64,000 bases of DNA from Micromonospora parathelypteridis (GCF_014201145.1 NZ_JACHDP010000001.1:6820001-6884000); one strand, 5' to 3'; positions 52,700 to 60,593 are shown, counted from the stretch's first letter. Numbers and translations: made by a program. The notes: a model not told the origin generated them from the letters alone.

Positions 52700-52780
52700 G
52701 CCCCGACACCCCCCTCCCACGCGAGCGACCCCATGAACATAGGTCAACTGAGACATGTTCGCGAGCGCGGAAAATCAGAC

Positions 52781-52816
52781 AGCGCCGCCCCCGGCCATTT
52801 GGTCGGGGGCGGCGCT
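52781..52816 (-). terminator. Strong hairpin with T-tract in the fdhA leader
   Basis: Arms 52781-52796 and 52801-52816 pair over 16 positions with one G-T pair, loop ATTT. On the minus strand a TTTT follows six bases later (52774-52771). It lies 82 bp upstream of the fdhA ATG; it may be an attenuator or an insulator. Confidence 0.65.
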
Positions 52817-52888
52817 GGTGTCGGTGTGCAGGTCGCCTCTCGGCGAGTGGCGCAACACGGCTCCAGCCGAACGGTATTCCGCGAAGGC

Positions 52889-52895
52889 ATTATTA
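52889..52895 (-). promoter_or_regulatory. Candidate -10 element for the fdh-sel operon
   Basis: TAATAAT on the minus strand stands out in very GC-rich DNA about 190 bp before fdhA. A poor -35-like TGTGAC lies about 21 bp upstream. If used, the hairpin at 52781-52816 would be in the transcript leader. Confidence 0.3.
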
Positions 52896-52992
52896 GGTGA
52901 GGCCCGGGGACACTGAGTCACACCGACACTGTCCACAACCAGCCGGACCCCCACGATGTTCCCCACCGCCCAACCCACCCGATCGCCCGACG

Positions 52993-53029
<37 letters not shown>

Positions 53030-53175
53030 CTCGCCCGATCGCCCGCCCGCTCGACCGCCCGGCCCGCACCATCGTTCGGCCCGCACCATGACCCGGCCGG
53101 CTCGCCCGATCGCCCGGCCCCTGGGCCGCCCCACTCAGCTCGGCGGCGCGGCCGCTCGGCGGCTCGGCAGCCGAG

Positions 53176-53220
53176 ATCTTGGACAGTTTCCGTCAGCGGC
53201 TAACAGCAACTGTCCAAGAT
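53176..53220. repeat. Palindromic element with perfect 13-bp arms
   Basis: ATCTTGGACAGTT (53176-53188) and AACTGTCCAAGAT (53208-53220) flank a 19-bp loop. Less GC-rich than its surroundings and looks like a dispersed REP-type unit. Confidence 0.8.
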
Positions 53221-53261
53221 TGCCAGGGCTCGTGGCTGCGGGGGCGTGCGCCGTACGCCAT

Positions 53262-53347
53262 CCCGCGTCGATCAAGGAGTTGTGGTGGAGGACAAAGCAG
53301 CCTGAAGCATCCTCGACCGGGCACCACAAGTGCATGATCGACGCGGG
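53262..53347. repeat. Palindromic element with 26-bp imperfect arms
   Basis: Arms 53262-53287 and 53322-53347 match except for a central block (outer CCCGCGTCGATCA and inner TTGTGGTG are exact). The 34-bp loop is itself unrelated. REP-like. Confidence 0.8.
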
Positions 53348-53523
53348 CACGGGTGCAGGACGGCCCGAGTGCGGCGCAGGCCCGAGCGCGGACACGGACG
53401 GCGGCGCGAGGCACAGGGGCATGGACGCGGTGCCGGCACGGACGCGGGCACGGACGGCGGCGCGAGGCACAGGCGCGGGGCCGGCACGGACGGGCACGGA
53501 CGCGGTGCAGGCCCAGGCGCTGG

Positions 53524-53570
53524 CACAGACGCGGCGCGGACACAGACGCGGCGCGGACACAGACGCGGCG
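53524..53570. repeat. 17-bp tandem repeat, 2.8 copies
   Basis: Unit CACAGACGCGGCGCGGA at 53524, 53541 and (partial) 53558, inside a longer low-complexity GC-rich tract (53350-53600). Confidence 0.8.
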
Positions 53571-53616
53571 GCTCGGTGCGGGGCCGGGTGGGGTGCGGGC
53601 CGGGCCCGGAACGCTA

Positions 53617-53646
53617 GTGCGGTGCGGTGCGGTGCGGTGCGGTGCG
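53617..53646. repeat. Pentanucleotide microsatellite (GTGCG)6
   Basis: Six perfect tandem copies just before the terminator of the first lysozyme-like gene. Prone to slippage. Confidence 0.9.
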
Positions 53647-53664
53647 GGGTGTGGTGTGGGTATG

Positions 53665-53704
53665 CCGCTGGCCGGCACCCCGGGTGCGGGGTGCCGGCCA
53701 GCGG
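53665..53704 (-). terminator. Perfect-stem terminator of lysozyme-like gene copy 1
   Basis: 17-bp perfect arms (CCGCTGGCCGGCACCCC and its complement) around GGGTGC, 21 bp after the stop. The same hairpin follows copy 2. Confidence 0.85.
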
Positions 53705-53724
53705 TCGGTTGTTCATGTGCGGGG

Positions 53725-54309
53725 TCAGCTGTTCCAGTACTGGCCAACCAGGTCGGCGGCCTGCTGCTCCCACTGGGCGTACGCGTCCGGGTAGGCGGAG
53801 ACCTGGACGGTCTGCGCGGCCTGGGTCAGGGGCATGTCCTGCCACCCGTCGACCTGTCGCAGACCCTTCAGGAACGCGGTGGTGGAGTAGGCCGGGTCGG
53901 TGATCTGCTCCGGGGTGCCCCAACCCGAACTCGGGCGCTGCTGGAACAGGCCGAGCGAGTCGTGGTCGTTCATGTCACCGAGGTGGCCGAGGTTTTCCAG
54001 CTTCGACTCCTGCAGGCTCGTCGCGATCGAGATGACCGCGGCCCGCTCCGGGAGGCCGGCCTTCTTCGTGGCGGCGATGATCGCCTTGGCGTTGGCGGTC
54101 TGCTCGTCGTTGAGGGTGATGCGGGACTGGTCGCCCTGGGTGCCGTGCGGGATCAGCTTGCTCGTGTCGGGCTTGTCGGCCTGCACGGCCACGGCGACGG
54201 GCTTGGCGTCGACCGGGTTGGCGTGGGCGGCGATCGGTCCGGCGAAGACACCGCCGGCGAACGCGAGACCAGCAACAGACAGCACACTCTTACGCATGAT
54301 GGTGTTCAT
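53725..54309 (-). CDS. Secreted lysozyme-like protein, copy 1
   Basis: 194 aa. A signal peptide (about 1-30: RKSVLSVAGLAFAGGVFAG, cut near AHA) is followed by a single domain. ISIATSLQESKLENLGHLGD has a Glu placed like the catalytic residue of goose-type/SLT lysozymes, and DSLGLFQQRPSSGWGTPEQI is the typical 'GLFQQ.P..GWG' segment of actinobacterial transglycosylase-like proteins. Predicted to cut or bind peptidoglycan; activity unproven. ATG at 54309 with AAGGAG eight bases upstream. Differs from copy 2 at four positions. Confidence 0.82.
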   Translation of the reverse strand: MNTIMRKSVLSVAGLAFAGGVFAGPIAAHANPVDAKPVAVAVQADKPDTSKLIPHGTQGDQSRITLNDEQTANAKAIIAATKKAGLPERAAVISIATSLQESKLENLGHLGDMNDHDSLGLFQQRPSSGWGTPEQITDPAYSTTAFLKGLRQVDGWQDMPLTQAAQTVQVSAYPDAYAQWEQQAADLVGQYWNS

Positions 54310-54497
54310 GGGGGTAGCTCCTTCGGGGGTAGGAACACCCGCACACCAACGGTGGTGGCAAGCGGGTGTGAGCACCTCGTCCGGCGCTGCACAAAACAGG
54401 GGAAAGTCTTAAAGGGGGTCGGCGCCCACAAGCGGGGGGCTCGTGGCGCCGGGATCGGCAGCCTGCAAGCCGAGCGGCTTGTGGCGCCGGGTCCAGG
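54310..54497 (-). promoter_or_regulatory. 5' leader of lysozyme-like gene copy 1
   Basis: About 190 bp between the nearest promoter-like unit and the ATG. The proximal part (54370-54417: GACTTTCCCCTGTTTTGTGC on the minus strand) is nearly identical in copy 2. I looked for a c-di-AMP (ydaO) riboswitch, known before such genes in other actinobacteria, and did not find its consensus. Confidence 0.4.
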
Positions 54498-54844
54498 TGT
54501 AACGACCCGGGGGCCGGGGTCATTCCCGGGGGCGGCCGACGAGCGGAGGGGCTCGTGGCGCCGGGTCCAGGTGTAACGACCCGGGGGCCGGGGTCATTCC
54601 GGGGGGGGCGGCCGACGAGCGGAGGGCTCGTGGCGCCGGGTCCAGGTGTAACGACCCGGGGGCCGGGGTCATTCCGGGGGTGGCCCGTCCATCGGCACCC
54701 TCGTGGAGGCGGCGGGCGGGCGGTCGTTCGTGGGGACTGTAACGACCGGGCCCGGGTCGGCATTCCAACCCCGGGGGCGGGGCGGCGAGCCGGTGGTGCT
54801 GCGATCGTCAGGGTATGTAACGACCCCGGGCCGGCCATGATTCC
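54498..54844 (-). promoter_or_regulatory. Tandem array of five ECF-promoter-like elements (copy 1)
   Basis: Five 29-bp elements at 54498-54526, 54572-54600, 54647-54675, 54738-54766 and 54816-54844. All start TGTAACGACC and end ATTCC on the plus strand; toward the gene they read GGAAT-N17-CGTTACA. The first three are identical, the last two differ only in the middle while keeping the length. Fixed ends with a variable spacer of constant size is the sign of a -35/-10 pair of the ECF sigma type. Units are 74-91 bp apart. Confidence 0.6.
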
Positions 54845-55250
54845 GGGCCACGGGTGCGACCGGTCACAGGCCAGAGCACCCCAGACCGCGCAGATCGCCC
54901 AGAAGCCCGTCCGGAGCGGGGTGCCAGATCACCCGTCCCGGGGCAACGGCGACATCGCGGCGTCCGGGGCGCGGTGACACCCCGCCATCATCAGGACCGA
55001 TTCGTTCACCGTGGCGTGGTGCCATCGCGGTCGGCTTCCGGAACACGGGGTCAAACCCGACGAACCGCGCGAAGACCCCACCACAGCCAGAGCGTTCCCA
55101 CCCTGACACCGAGAGATCGACTCCATATCGCCGATATGGGGGTATCCGGGCGCAAGGACACCCCTACATCGGCGATATGGAGTCGATCATGATCAGGTCC
55201 GACTCCGGCACTGCATTTCGGGCCGGCTGGGACCAGGAAAAGCCTGGTGC
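54845..55250. other. Gene-free region between promoter array and hydrolase
   Basis: About 400 bp. The first 55 bp continue the similarity to copy 2; the rest has no open frame with a ribosome site. It ends in a long palindrome (55115-55188). Confidence 0.6.
55115..55188. repeat. Long palindromic element with perfect 21-bp arms
   Basis: Arms 55115-55135 and 55168-55188 are exact complements (core ATCGCCGATATGG side by side with its complement), with a second inner pair GGGGT/ACCCC. A decayed relative with the same layout is at 63600-63678. Confidence 0.85.
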
Positions 55251-55283
55251 GTGGTCGGCGGCGAAGATCTAACATCCCCGGTC

Positions 55284-56045
55284 ATGCGTGGGTTCTTCGC
55301 GGTTGCGGGTCGGCGGCTTTCGTACCTGGACTTTGGTGGTCCGGGTACCCCGGTCCTGGCTCTGCACGGGCACTACAACGAGGCGTCGGCATGGGCGCCG
55401 CTGGCTGAGGCGCTGGCACCGCAGTGGCGGGTGATCGCACTCGATCAGCGTGGGCATGGAGAGTCGGACCGCGCCGAGAGTTATGAGCGGGACGACTATG
55501 TTGCCGACGTCGCCGCCTTTCACCAGCATCTGGGAGTCGGCCCCGTGGCGCTCCTGGGCCACTCACTGGGCGGAGTGAACGCCTACCAGTACGCCGCCCG
55601 GCACGCGGACCAGGTCACCGCGCTGATCGTCGAGGACATCGGCGCGGTTGTGGAGGTCGACTGGGTGTTCACCACCAAACTCACCCGCCACGCGCCATCC
55701 CGCGAGGCGCTGGCCTCGGCCTCGGGCGCGATGGCCCCCTACCTGGAGCGCTCCTTCCGGCAGACGGAGGACGGCTGGGGCTTGTCGTTCGACATCGAGG
55801 ACACGGTGGCATCCCAGCAGGCACTCGACGGAGACCACTGGGAGGACTGGGAATCGGTGAGCAGCCCCACCCTTCTGATCCGGGGAACGCGCAGCGACGG
55901 ACTGACGGCTGCGCACGCTCGCGAGATGATCGCCCGTCATACCGGCCAGGCCAGTCTTGTCGAGCTGCCCACCGGTCACGTCGTGCACCAGGACGCTCCG
56001 GTGGAGTTCGCCGCTGCTGTCCGCGCCTTTCTGGGATCGTCCTGA
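55284..56045 (+). CDS. Alpha/beta hydrolase
   Basis: 253 aa. ALHGHYNEASAWAPLAEAL (oxyanion), ALDQRGHGESDRAESY, GHSLGGVNAYQYAA (nucleophile Ser), acid likely in LIRGTRSDGLT and His in LPTGHVVHQDAP. No signal peptide. ATG at 55284 is preferred by alignment to the fold, but no ribosome site is seen; GTG at 55251 is the alternative. TAACAT at 55271-55276 could be a -10 giving a near-leaderless transcript. Confidence 0.82.
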   Translation: MRGFFAVAGRRLSYLDFGGPGTPVLALHGHYNEASAWAPLAEALAPQWRVIALDQRGHGESDRAESYERDDYVADVAAFHQHLGVGPVALLGHSLGGVNAYQYAARHADQVTALIVEDIGAVVEVDWVFTTKLTRHAPSREALASASGAMAPYLERSFRQTEDGWGLSFDIEDTVASQQALDGDHWEDWESVSSPTLLIRGTRSDGLTAAHAREMIARHTGQASLVELPTGHVVHQDAPVEFAAAVRAFLGSS

Positions 56046-56080
56046 GCGACACCGACTCCGGTGGGAGTTACCCTGACACC

Positions 56081-56422
56081 ATGCAGGCCGTCTCCCCCAC
56101 CCCGACCGGCGTGACCTTCCTGGCACGCCCGGGTCGCCCTGCCGTGGTGGCGAGGACGCTCGCCGAGCTGTCCGGCCCCACCCGGGGTGTGGTGGAGTTG
56201 CCGGTGCGGCTGATGTGGAACGCCGAGCGCACCTTCGACCTCGGCGACCCCGACCAGCTGCTCTGGATGTACGAGAACGTGCTCCGCGAGACCACCCGCG
56301 CCGAGGACCTGCGCGCTCTGATCAATGGGCGGACGCTGCGCCGGGTGTGGCGACTGCTCAACCTGCCCCGGGGCGTACGCCAGGCGTGGGAGAGCCGGCA
56401 CCGCGGCCTGCGCGCGGCGTGA
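56081..56422 (+). CDS. Conserved partner protein of the nucleotidyltransferase module
   Basis: 113 aa. FLARPGRPAVVARTLAELSG, LPVRLMWNAERTFDLGDPDQ and LINGRTLRRVWRLLNLPRGV, with LPRGVRQAWESRH at the end. No HTH or enzyme motif is clear; it is all alpha/beta with basic C-terminus. Its stop overlaps the GTG of the nucleotidyltransferase gene (GTGA), the arrangement usual for antitoxin-toxin pairs. Might be an antitoxin or a substrate-binding partner. Confidence 0.7.
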   Translation: MQAVSPTPTGVTFLARPGRPAVVARTLAELSGPTRGVVELPVRLMWNAERTFDLGDPDQLLWMYENVLRETTRAEDLRALINGRTLRRVWRLLNLPRGVRQAWESRHRGLRAA

Positions 56423-57078
56423 TCGGCCCTCATCTGCACGAGTTCTACCGGGAGGTGGCCCGGGTGGCGCTGACCGCTGCCGGGCCGTACCGGTTCGTGT
56501 TGGGTGGCGGGGTGGCCTGGGCGGCGCACGGTCTGGTCGCCCGCCCGACGGAGGACGTCGACCTGTTCGCAGACGTGGAGGGCGCCGCCGCGGCAGCGTC
56601 CGCCAAGGTACGGGTTGCCCTGGAGCAGGCCGGGTTCATCGTGAGCGATGCCGACCCGGACAGTGAGCTGCACGAGCTGTTCGACGGGTACGAGCAGGAC
56701 ATGAAGGACTTCGTGGTGAGCCGTGATGGACGGCAGATCCGGCTCAGCCTCGCCCGACTGGACCGCCAGCAGAGTCCCGTGGTGATGGACCTGGGCCCGG
56801 TGATGGACGTCCGTGACCTGGTGGCCAACAAGATCGCGGCGTTGGTCAACCGGCGGGAGGTCCGCGACTTCATCGACGTGGCGGCGGCGCTGGAGCACTA
56901 CGACGTGACCGAGTTGTTGGTGCTGGCACGGCAGGTCGACCCCGTACTGGATCCGGCGGACGTCCGGGCCGCCGGCCGCTACCTGGACCGGCTGCCCGAC
57001 CAGCGCTTCGGCCGCTATGGCCTGGGCACCGCCGACGTCGCCCAGATCCGGCACCGCTTCGCCGCCTGGCCGCGCTGA
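56419..57078 (+). CDS. AbiEii/MNT-like nucleotidyltransferase
   Basis: 219 aa. FVLGGGVAWAAHGLVARPTE then DVDLFADVEG shows the nucleotidyltransferase GG...(S/T)xDxD core with both metal Asp residues; MDVRDLVANKIAALVNRREV and RDFIDVAAAL match the second half of AbiEii-like proteins (K-x-x-A-L...R.KD-x-D). These enzymes add nucleotides to tRNA or other targets and act as toxins in type IV systems. Coupled to the upstream gene. Confidence 0.75.
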   Translation: MIGPHLHEFYREVARVALTAAGPYRFVLGGGVAWAAHGLVARPTEDVDLFADVEGAAAAASAKVRVALEQAGFIVSDADPDSELHELFDGYEQDMKDFVVSRDGRQIRLSLARLDRQQSPVVMDLGPVMDVRDLVANKIAALVNRREVRDFIDVAAALEHYDVTELLVLARQVDPVLDPADVRAAGRYLDRLPDQRFGRYGLGTADVAQIRHRFAAWPR

Positions 57079-57190
57079 GCCGACACCGGACCGTCGACCC
57101 ACATGAGGCCGGCGTGGCGGGAGTGCCGACCGCTGGTTATGGTGCGCGAGGCGCCCACAAGGCCCGTCCACCCCCATGGAAAGGCACGTC

Positions 57191-58981
57191 ATGACCTCTC
57201 CCTCCGGCCCGTCGCGCCGTCAGGTGCTCGTCGCCGCGGCGGCGGCAGCCTCCGCCCCGCTGATCGCCGCCGCACCCGCGCAGGCGGCCGGTCCGGCCCG
57301 TCCCCGCACCTGGGACCTCACCCTTCTGGGCACGTCGGACACGCACGGCAACGTCTACAACTGGGACTACTACCGCGACGCCGAGTACGACGACAGCAAG
57401 CAGAACGACATCGGCGTCGCGAAGCTGGCGACCCTGATCAACCAGATCCGTCGGGAGCGGCGCGGCAAGGCGACGCTGGTGCTCGACGCCGGCGACACCA
57501 TTCAGGGCACGCCGCTGGCCACCTACTACGCCAAGCAGGAGCCGATCACCGCCACCGGGGAGAAGCACCCGATGGCGCGGGCGATGAACGTCATCGACTA
57601 CGACGCGGTGACGCTGGGCAACCACGAGTTCAACTACGGTCTGCCGTTGCTGGACCTGTGGATCCGTCAGCTCGGCTTTCCGGCGCTCGCCGCGAACGCG
57701 GTCAACGCGAAGACCGGCAAGCCGGCCTTCCTGCCGTACGTCATCAAGAAGGTCTCCCTCGGTTTCGCGGCGCCGACCCTGCGGGTCGGCATCCTGGGGC
57801 TGACCAACCCCGGTGTGGCCATTTGGGACAAGGGCAACGTCGAGGGCAAGCTGCGCTTCGACGACATGGTGGCGACGGCCGCGAAGTGGGTGCCGATCAT
57901 GCGGGCCCGCGGCGCGGACCTCGTACTGATCTCCGCCCACGGCGGCGACAGCGGCACCTCCAGCTACGGCCCGGAGTTGCCGAACGAGAACCCGGTGGCG
58001 CTGATCGCCCAGCAGGTGCCGGGGATCGACGCGATCCTCTTCGGTCACGCGCACAACGAGGTGGTCGAGCGGTTCGTCACCAACGAGCGGACCGGCGCGC
58101 AGGTGCTGCTCTCCGAGCCGTCGAAGTGGGGCCAGCGGCTCACCCGGATGGACTTCACCCTCACTCGCGAGCGCGGCCGCTGGACGATCACCAAGAAGGC
58201 CGCGACCATGCTGAACACCAACACGGTGGCCGAGGACCCGAAGGTGCTCGCCGCCGTGCGGGCGCAGCACAAGAAGACCGTGGCGTACGTCAACCAGGTC
58301 GTCGCGCAGTCCACGGTGGAGTTGTCGGCCGCGGAGTCGCGGTACCGGGACACCCCGATCCTGGACTTCATCAACCACGTGCAGACCGAGGTCGTCGGCG
58401 CGGCGCTGGCCGGCACCGCGTACGCGGACCTGCCGGTGCTGTCGATCGCGGCGCCGTTCAGCCGTACCGCGGTCTTCCCTGCCGGTGACGTCAAGATCCG
58501 CGACGTGGCCGGCCTGTACGTGTACGACAACACGCTCGAGGCGGTCGTGCTCAGCGGCGCTGAGGTACGCGCGTACCTGGAGTACTCGGCGAAGTTCTTC
58601 CGCACCCTCGCCCCGGGCGCCACGGTCGACCCGGAGCAGATCAGCGACCCGGCGGTGCCGGACTACAACTACGACGTCTTCTCCGGCGTGGACTACGACA
58701 TCGACATCTCGAAGCCGGTCGGCCAGCGGATCACCCGACTGGTGCTGGCCGGCACCGACACCCCGGTAGCCGACAACGCGCAGTTCGTGGTGGCGGTGAA
58801 CAACTACCGGCGCAGCGGCGGTGGCAACTTCCCCGGCATCGTGAAGACGCAGGTCTACAACGCGCAGCAGGAGATCCGTCAGCTGCTCATCGACTGGGCG
58901 CAGGCCAAGGGGACGATCAACCCCGACGACTTCTTCCAGCCCAACTGGCGACTGGTACGCGAGGGCGTGCCGGTCTTCTGA
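57191..58981 (+). CDS. Secreted 5'-nucleotidase/2',3'-cyclic phosphodiesterase-type metallophosphatase
   Basis: 596 aa. SRRQVLVAAAAAASAPLIAA is a twin-arginine-type signal (S-R-R-Q-V-L), so export is by Tat. Calcineurin-like motifs: LGTSDTHGNVYNWD, VLDAGDTIQGTPLA, VTLGNHEFNYG, LISAHGGDSG, FGHAHNE. The C-terminal 5'-nucleotidase domain (about 360-560) contains YDNTLEAVVLSGAEV. It releases phosphate and nucleosides outside the cell. ATG at 57191 with GGAAAGG six bases upstream. Confidence 0.92.
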   Translation: MTSPSGPSRRQVLVAAAAAASAPLIAAAPAQAAGPARPRTWDLTLLGTSDTHGNVYNWDYYRDAEYDDSKQNDIGVAKLATLINQIRRERRGKATLVLDAGDTIQGTPLATYYAKQEPITATGEKHPMARAMNVIDYDAVTLGNHEFNYGLPLLDLWIRQLGFPALAANAVNAKTGKPAFLPYVIKKVSLGFAAPTLRVGILGLTNPGVAIWDKGNVEGKLRFDDMVATAAKWVPIMRARGADLVLISAHGGDSGTSSYGPELPNENPVALIAQQVPGIDAILFGHAHNEVVERFVTNERTGAQVLLSEPSKWGQRLTRMDFTLTRERGRWTITKKAATMLNTNTVAEDPKVLAAVRAQHKKTVAYVNQVVAQSTVELSAAESRYRDTPILDFINHVQTEVVGAALAGTAYADLPVLSIAAPFSRTAVFPAGDVKIRDVAGLYVYDNTLEAVVLSGAEVRAYLEYSAKFFRTLAPGATVDPEQISDPAVPDYNYDVFSGVDYDIDISKPVGQRITRLVLAGTDTPVADNAQFVVAVNNYRRSGGGNFPGIVKTQVYNAQQEIRQLLIDWAQAKGTINPDDFFQPNWRLVREGVPVF

Positions 58982-58996
58982 TCGCAGACCGCTGAC

Positions 58997-59024
58997 GGGC
59001 CGTGGGTGGCGGCACCCGCGGCCC
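58997..59024. terminator. Terminator of the 5'-nucleotidase gene
   Basis: 12-bp stem GGGCCGTGGGTG / CACCCGCGGCCC (one G-T pair), loop GCGG, 15 bp after the stop. Also faces the convergent 57-aa gene. Confidence 0.65.
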
Positions 59025-59035
59025 GCCGCGCGTTC

Positions 59036-59209
59036 TCAGCCCTGCACGTTCCAGCGGACCGGGTCCTCGGCCTCCTCCGGCCGGTCACGCCCGGGATCGG
59101 TCTCCGTCAGGGCGACGCGGTCCTCCGGGCGCACAGCGGGCGGTAGCTCTCCGAACCGGATCTGGCGCAGGAACGCGTACTCGTCCTCGGTAAACGGCTG
59201 CTCGGCCAT
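59036..59209 (-). CDS. Small acidic conserved protein
   Basis: 57 aa. MAEQPFTEDEYAFLRQIRFG starts a short helix; the rest is Asp/Glu/Pro/Arg-rich and probably unfolded. ATG at 59209 has a textbook AGGAGG five bases upstream, the main reason to accept it. Similar small proteins occur widely in actinomycetes; function unknown. Confidence 0.7.
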   Translation of the reverse strand: MAEQPFTEDEYAFLRQIRFGELPPAVRPEDRVALTETDPGRDRPEEAEDPVRWNVQG

Positions 59210-59291
59210 CGGCACCTCCTGCTGCTCCCCCGCCATTGTCCAGCGGCTGGAGCGCTCGGCACCAGTGTCGGGTCACACCGTGTAAGGCATC

Positions 59292-60449
59292 CTAGGATCC
59301 TGGGTGAATGGCAGTGGGCCGGCGCGGACTGGGTAGCCGGTCGAGCACCGCCAGGGCAGCCCGGATCGGCCGGCGTCGCAGCATCTCGTCGAAGCTCGCC
59401 CGCCCCTGACAGAACTGGACGAACATCCGCCAGCCCGGCGGGGTCGCCAACAGGGCGTGGAACACGTCCGGCCGGCGGGTGAACACGTCGAGCAGCCGGA
59501 ACCCCGCCCGCATCTCGGGCACCAGGTGCTCGGCGACCGCCCGCTCGTACCCGGTCAGGTCTCCGCCGGCCACCGCCGCACCCGCCAGCTCGCCGGAGCG
59601 CAACGCGAAGCTGATGCCCTCCCGGCTCCACGGCTCCAGCAGCCCCGCCGCATCCCCCACCACCAGCACCCGGCCGTTGCGCAGCGGCGAATCCTCCTCG
59701 CGGCAACGGGTCAGGTGACCGGAGTCGTGCTCCGCCGGCAACCCGGTCAGCCCCAGCCGGTCGACGAACTGCCGCAGGTAGTCCCGGGTCCCCTCCCCCG
59801 CGCCCCGACCGGCGATCACACCGACGGTCAACTTGTCGTTCTTGGGAAAGACCCAGGCGTACGAGCCCGGCATCGCGCCCCAGTCGAGTAGCAGCCGCCC
59901 CCGCCAGCGCTCCTGCTCGGCGGGCGGCACCGGAATCTCCAGTTCCAGCCCCAGGTCCACCTGCCGGTACCGAACCCCGACATGCCGGGCGGTCACCCCC
60001 GAGGAACCGTCCGCCCCGATCACCGTGCGGGCCGCGATCGTCGTACCGTCGGCCAGCCGCAGGCGTACCCCCTCGGGGTCCTGCTCGATCGCGCGGACGG
60101 CGACCCGCTCCCGCATCTGCGCGCCGGCGGCGACCGCCGCCGCGCGCAGCCGGTCGTCGAACTCCTCGCGGCGCACCATGGTCACCACTGGACTGTCGTT
60201 GCGGCGGGTGAACTCCCGGCGGCCGTCGCGGGTGAACGTGACACGGTCCACCCGGTCGTGCGCCGGCACCTCGATCCGATCCTGAACGGCCGCCAGGGAG
60301 GTGCCGATCAGACCACCGCCGCAGGTCTTGTACCGCGGGTGCGCGGCTCGCTCGACAACCAGGGTGGAGACACCCGCGCGGGCAGCGGCGTGTGCCGCGG
60401 AGAGCCCGGCAGGGCCGGCGCCGACGACGACGAGATCCCAAATGATCAC
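59292..60449 (-). CDS. Geranylgeranyl-reductase-family flavoprotein
   Basis: 385 aa. DLVVVGAGPAGLSAAHAAAR is the FAD Rossmann motif; YKTCGGG is the P-x-YKxCGG signature of the GGR family; VIGADGSSGVTARHV and VLVVGDAAGLLEPWSREGIS are the second and third FAD motifs. Such enzymes reduce double bonds of isoprenoid chains (menaquinone, polyprenyl lipids). ATG at 60449. Its stop lies inside the palindrome ATCCTAGGAT. Confidence 0.88.
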   Translation of the reverse strand: MIIWDLVVVGAGPAGLSAAHAAARAGVSTLVVERAAHPRYKTCGGGLIGTSLAAVQDRIEVPAHDRVDRVTFTRDGRREFTRRNDSPVVTMVRREEFDDRLRAAAVAAGAQMRERVAVRAIEQDPEGVRLRLADGTTIAARTVIGADGSSGVTARHVGVRYRQVDLGLELEIPVPPAEQERWRGRLLLDWGAMPGSYAWVFPKNDKLTVGVIAGRGAGEGTRDYLRQFVDRLGLTGLPAEHDSGHLTRCREEDSPLRNGRVLVVGDAAGLLEPWSREGISFALRSGELAGAAVAGGDLTGYERAVAEHLVPEMRAGFRLLDVFTRRPDVFHALLATPPGWRMFVQFCQGRASFDEMLRRRPIRAALAVLDRLPSPRRPTAIHPGS

Positions 60450-60593
60450 GAAAGCAGCCTAGGGCACCACCTGAGGCGAGGGCCGGCCAGCACGCCGCCT
60501 CTACCGCCCGATCGGGTGTGCATCTTCAGTCACCGAGGGGGTAAGCGGCCCGGGGCAACCCGCCGCGATGGCGGGCGAGCGAAGGAGGAAACC

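Noticed and set aside
54310..54497. c-di-AMP (ydaO) riboswitch before the lysozyme-like gene
   Set aside because: Such riboswitches precede cell-wall hydrolase genes in other actinobacteria, but I could not find the conserved aptamer sequence here.
53135..54576. Long open frames across the repeat region
   Set aside because: They exist on both strands in several frames because of extreme GC content, consist of Arg/Pro/Gly/Ala repeats and have no ribosome site.
54430..54850. CRISPR-like array
   Set aside because: Repeats are 29 bp but intervals are long (about 45-62 bp) and themselves similar, the repeat middle varies, and no cas genes are near. A promoter array fits better.
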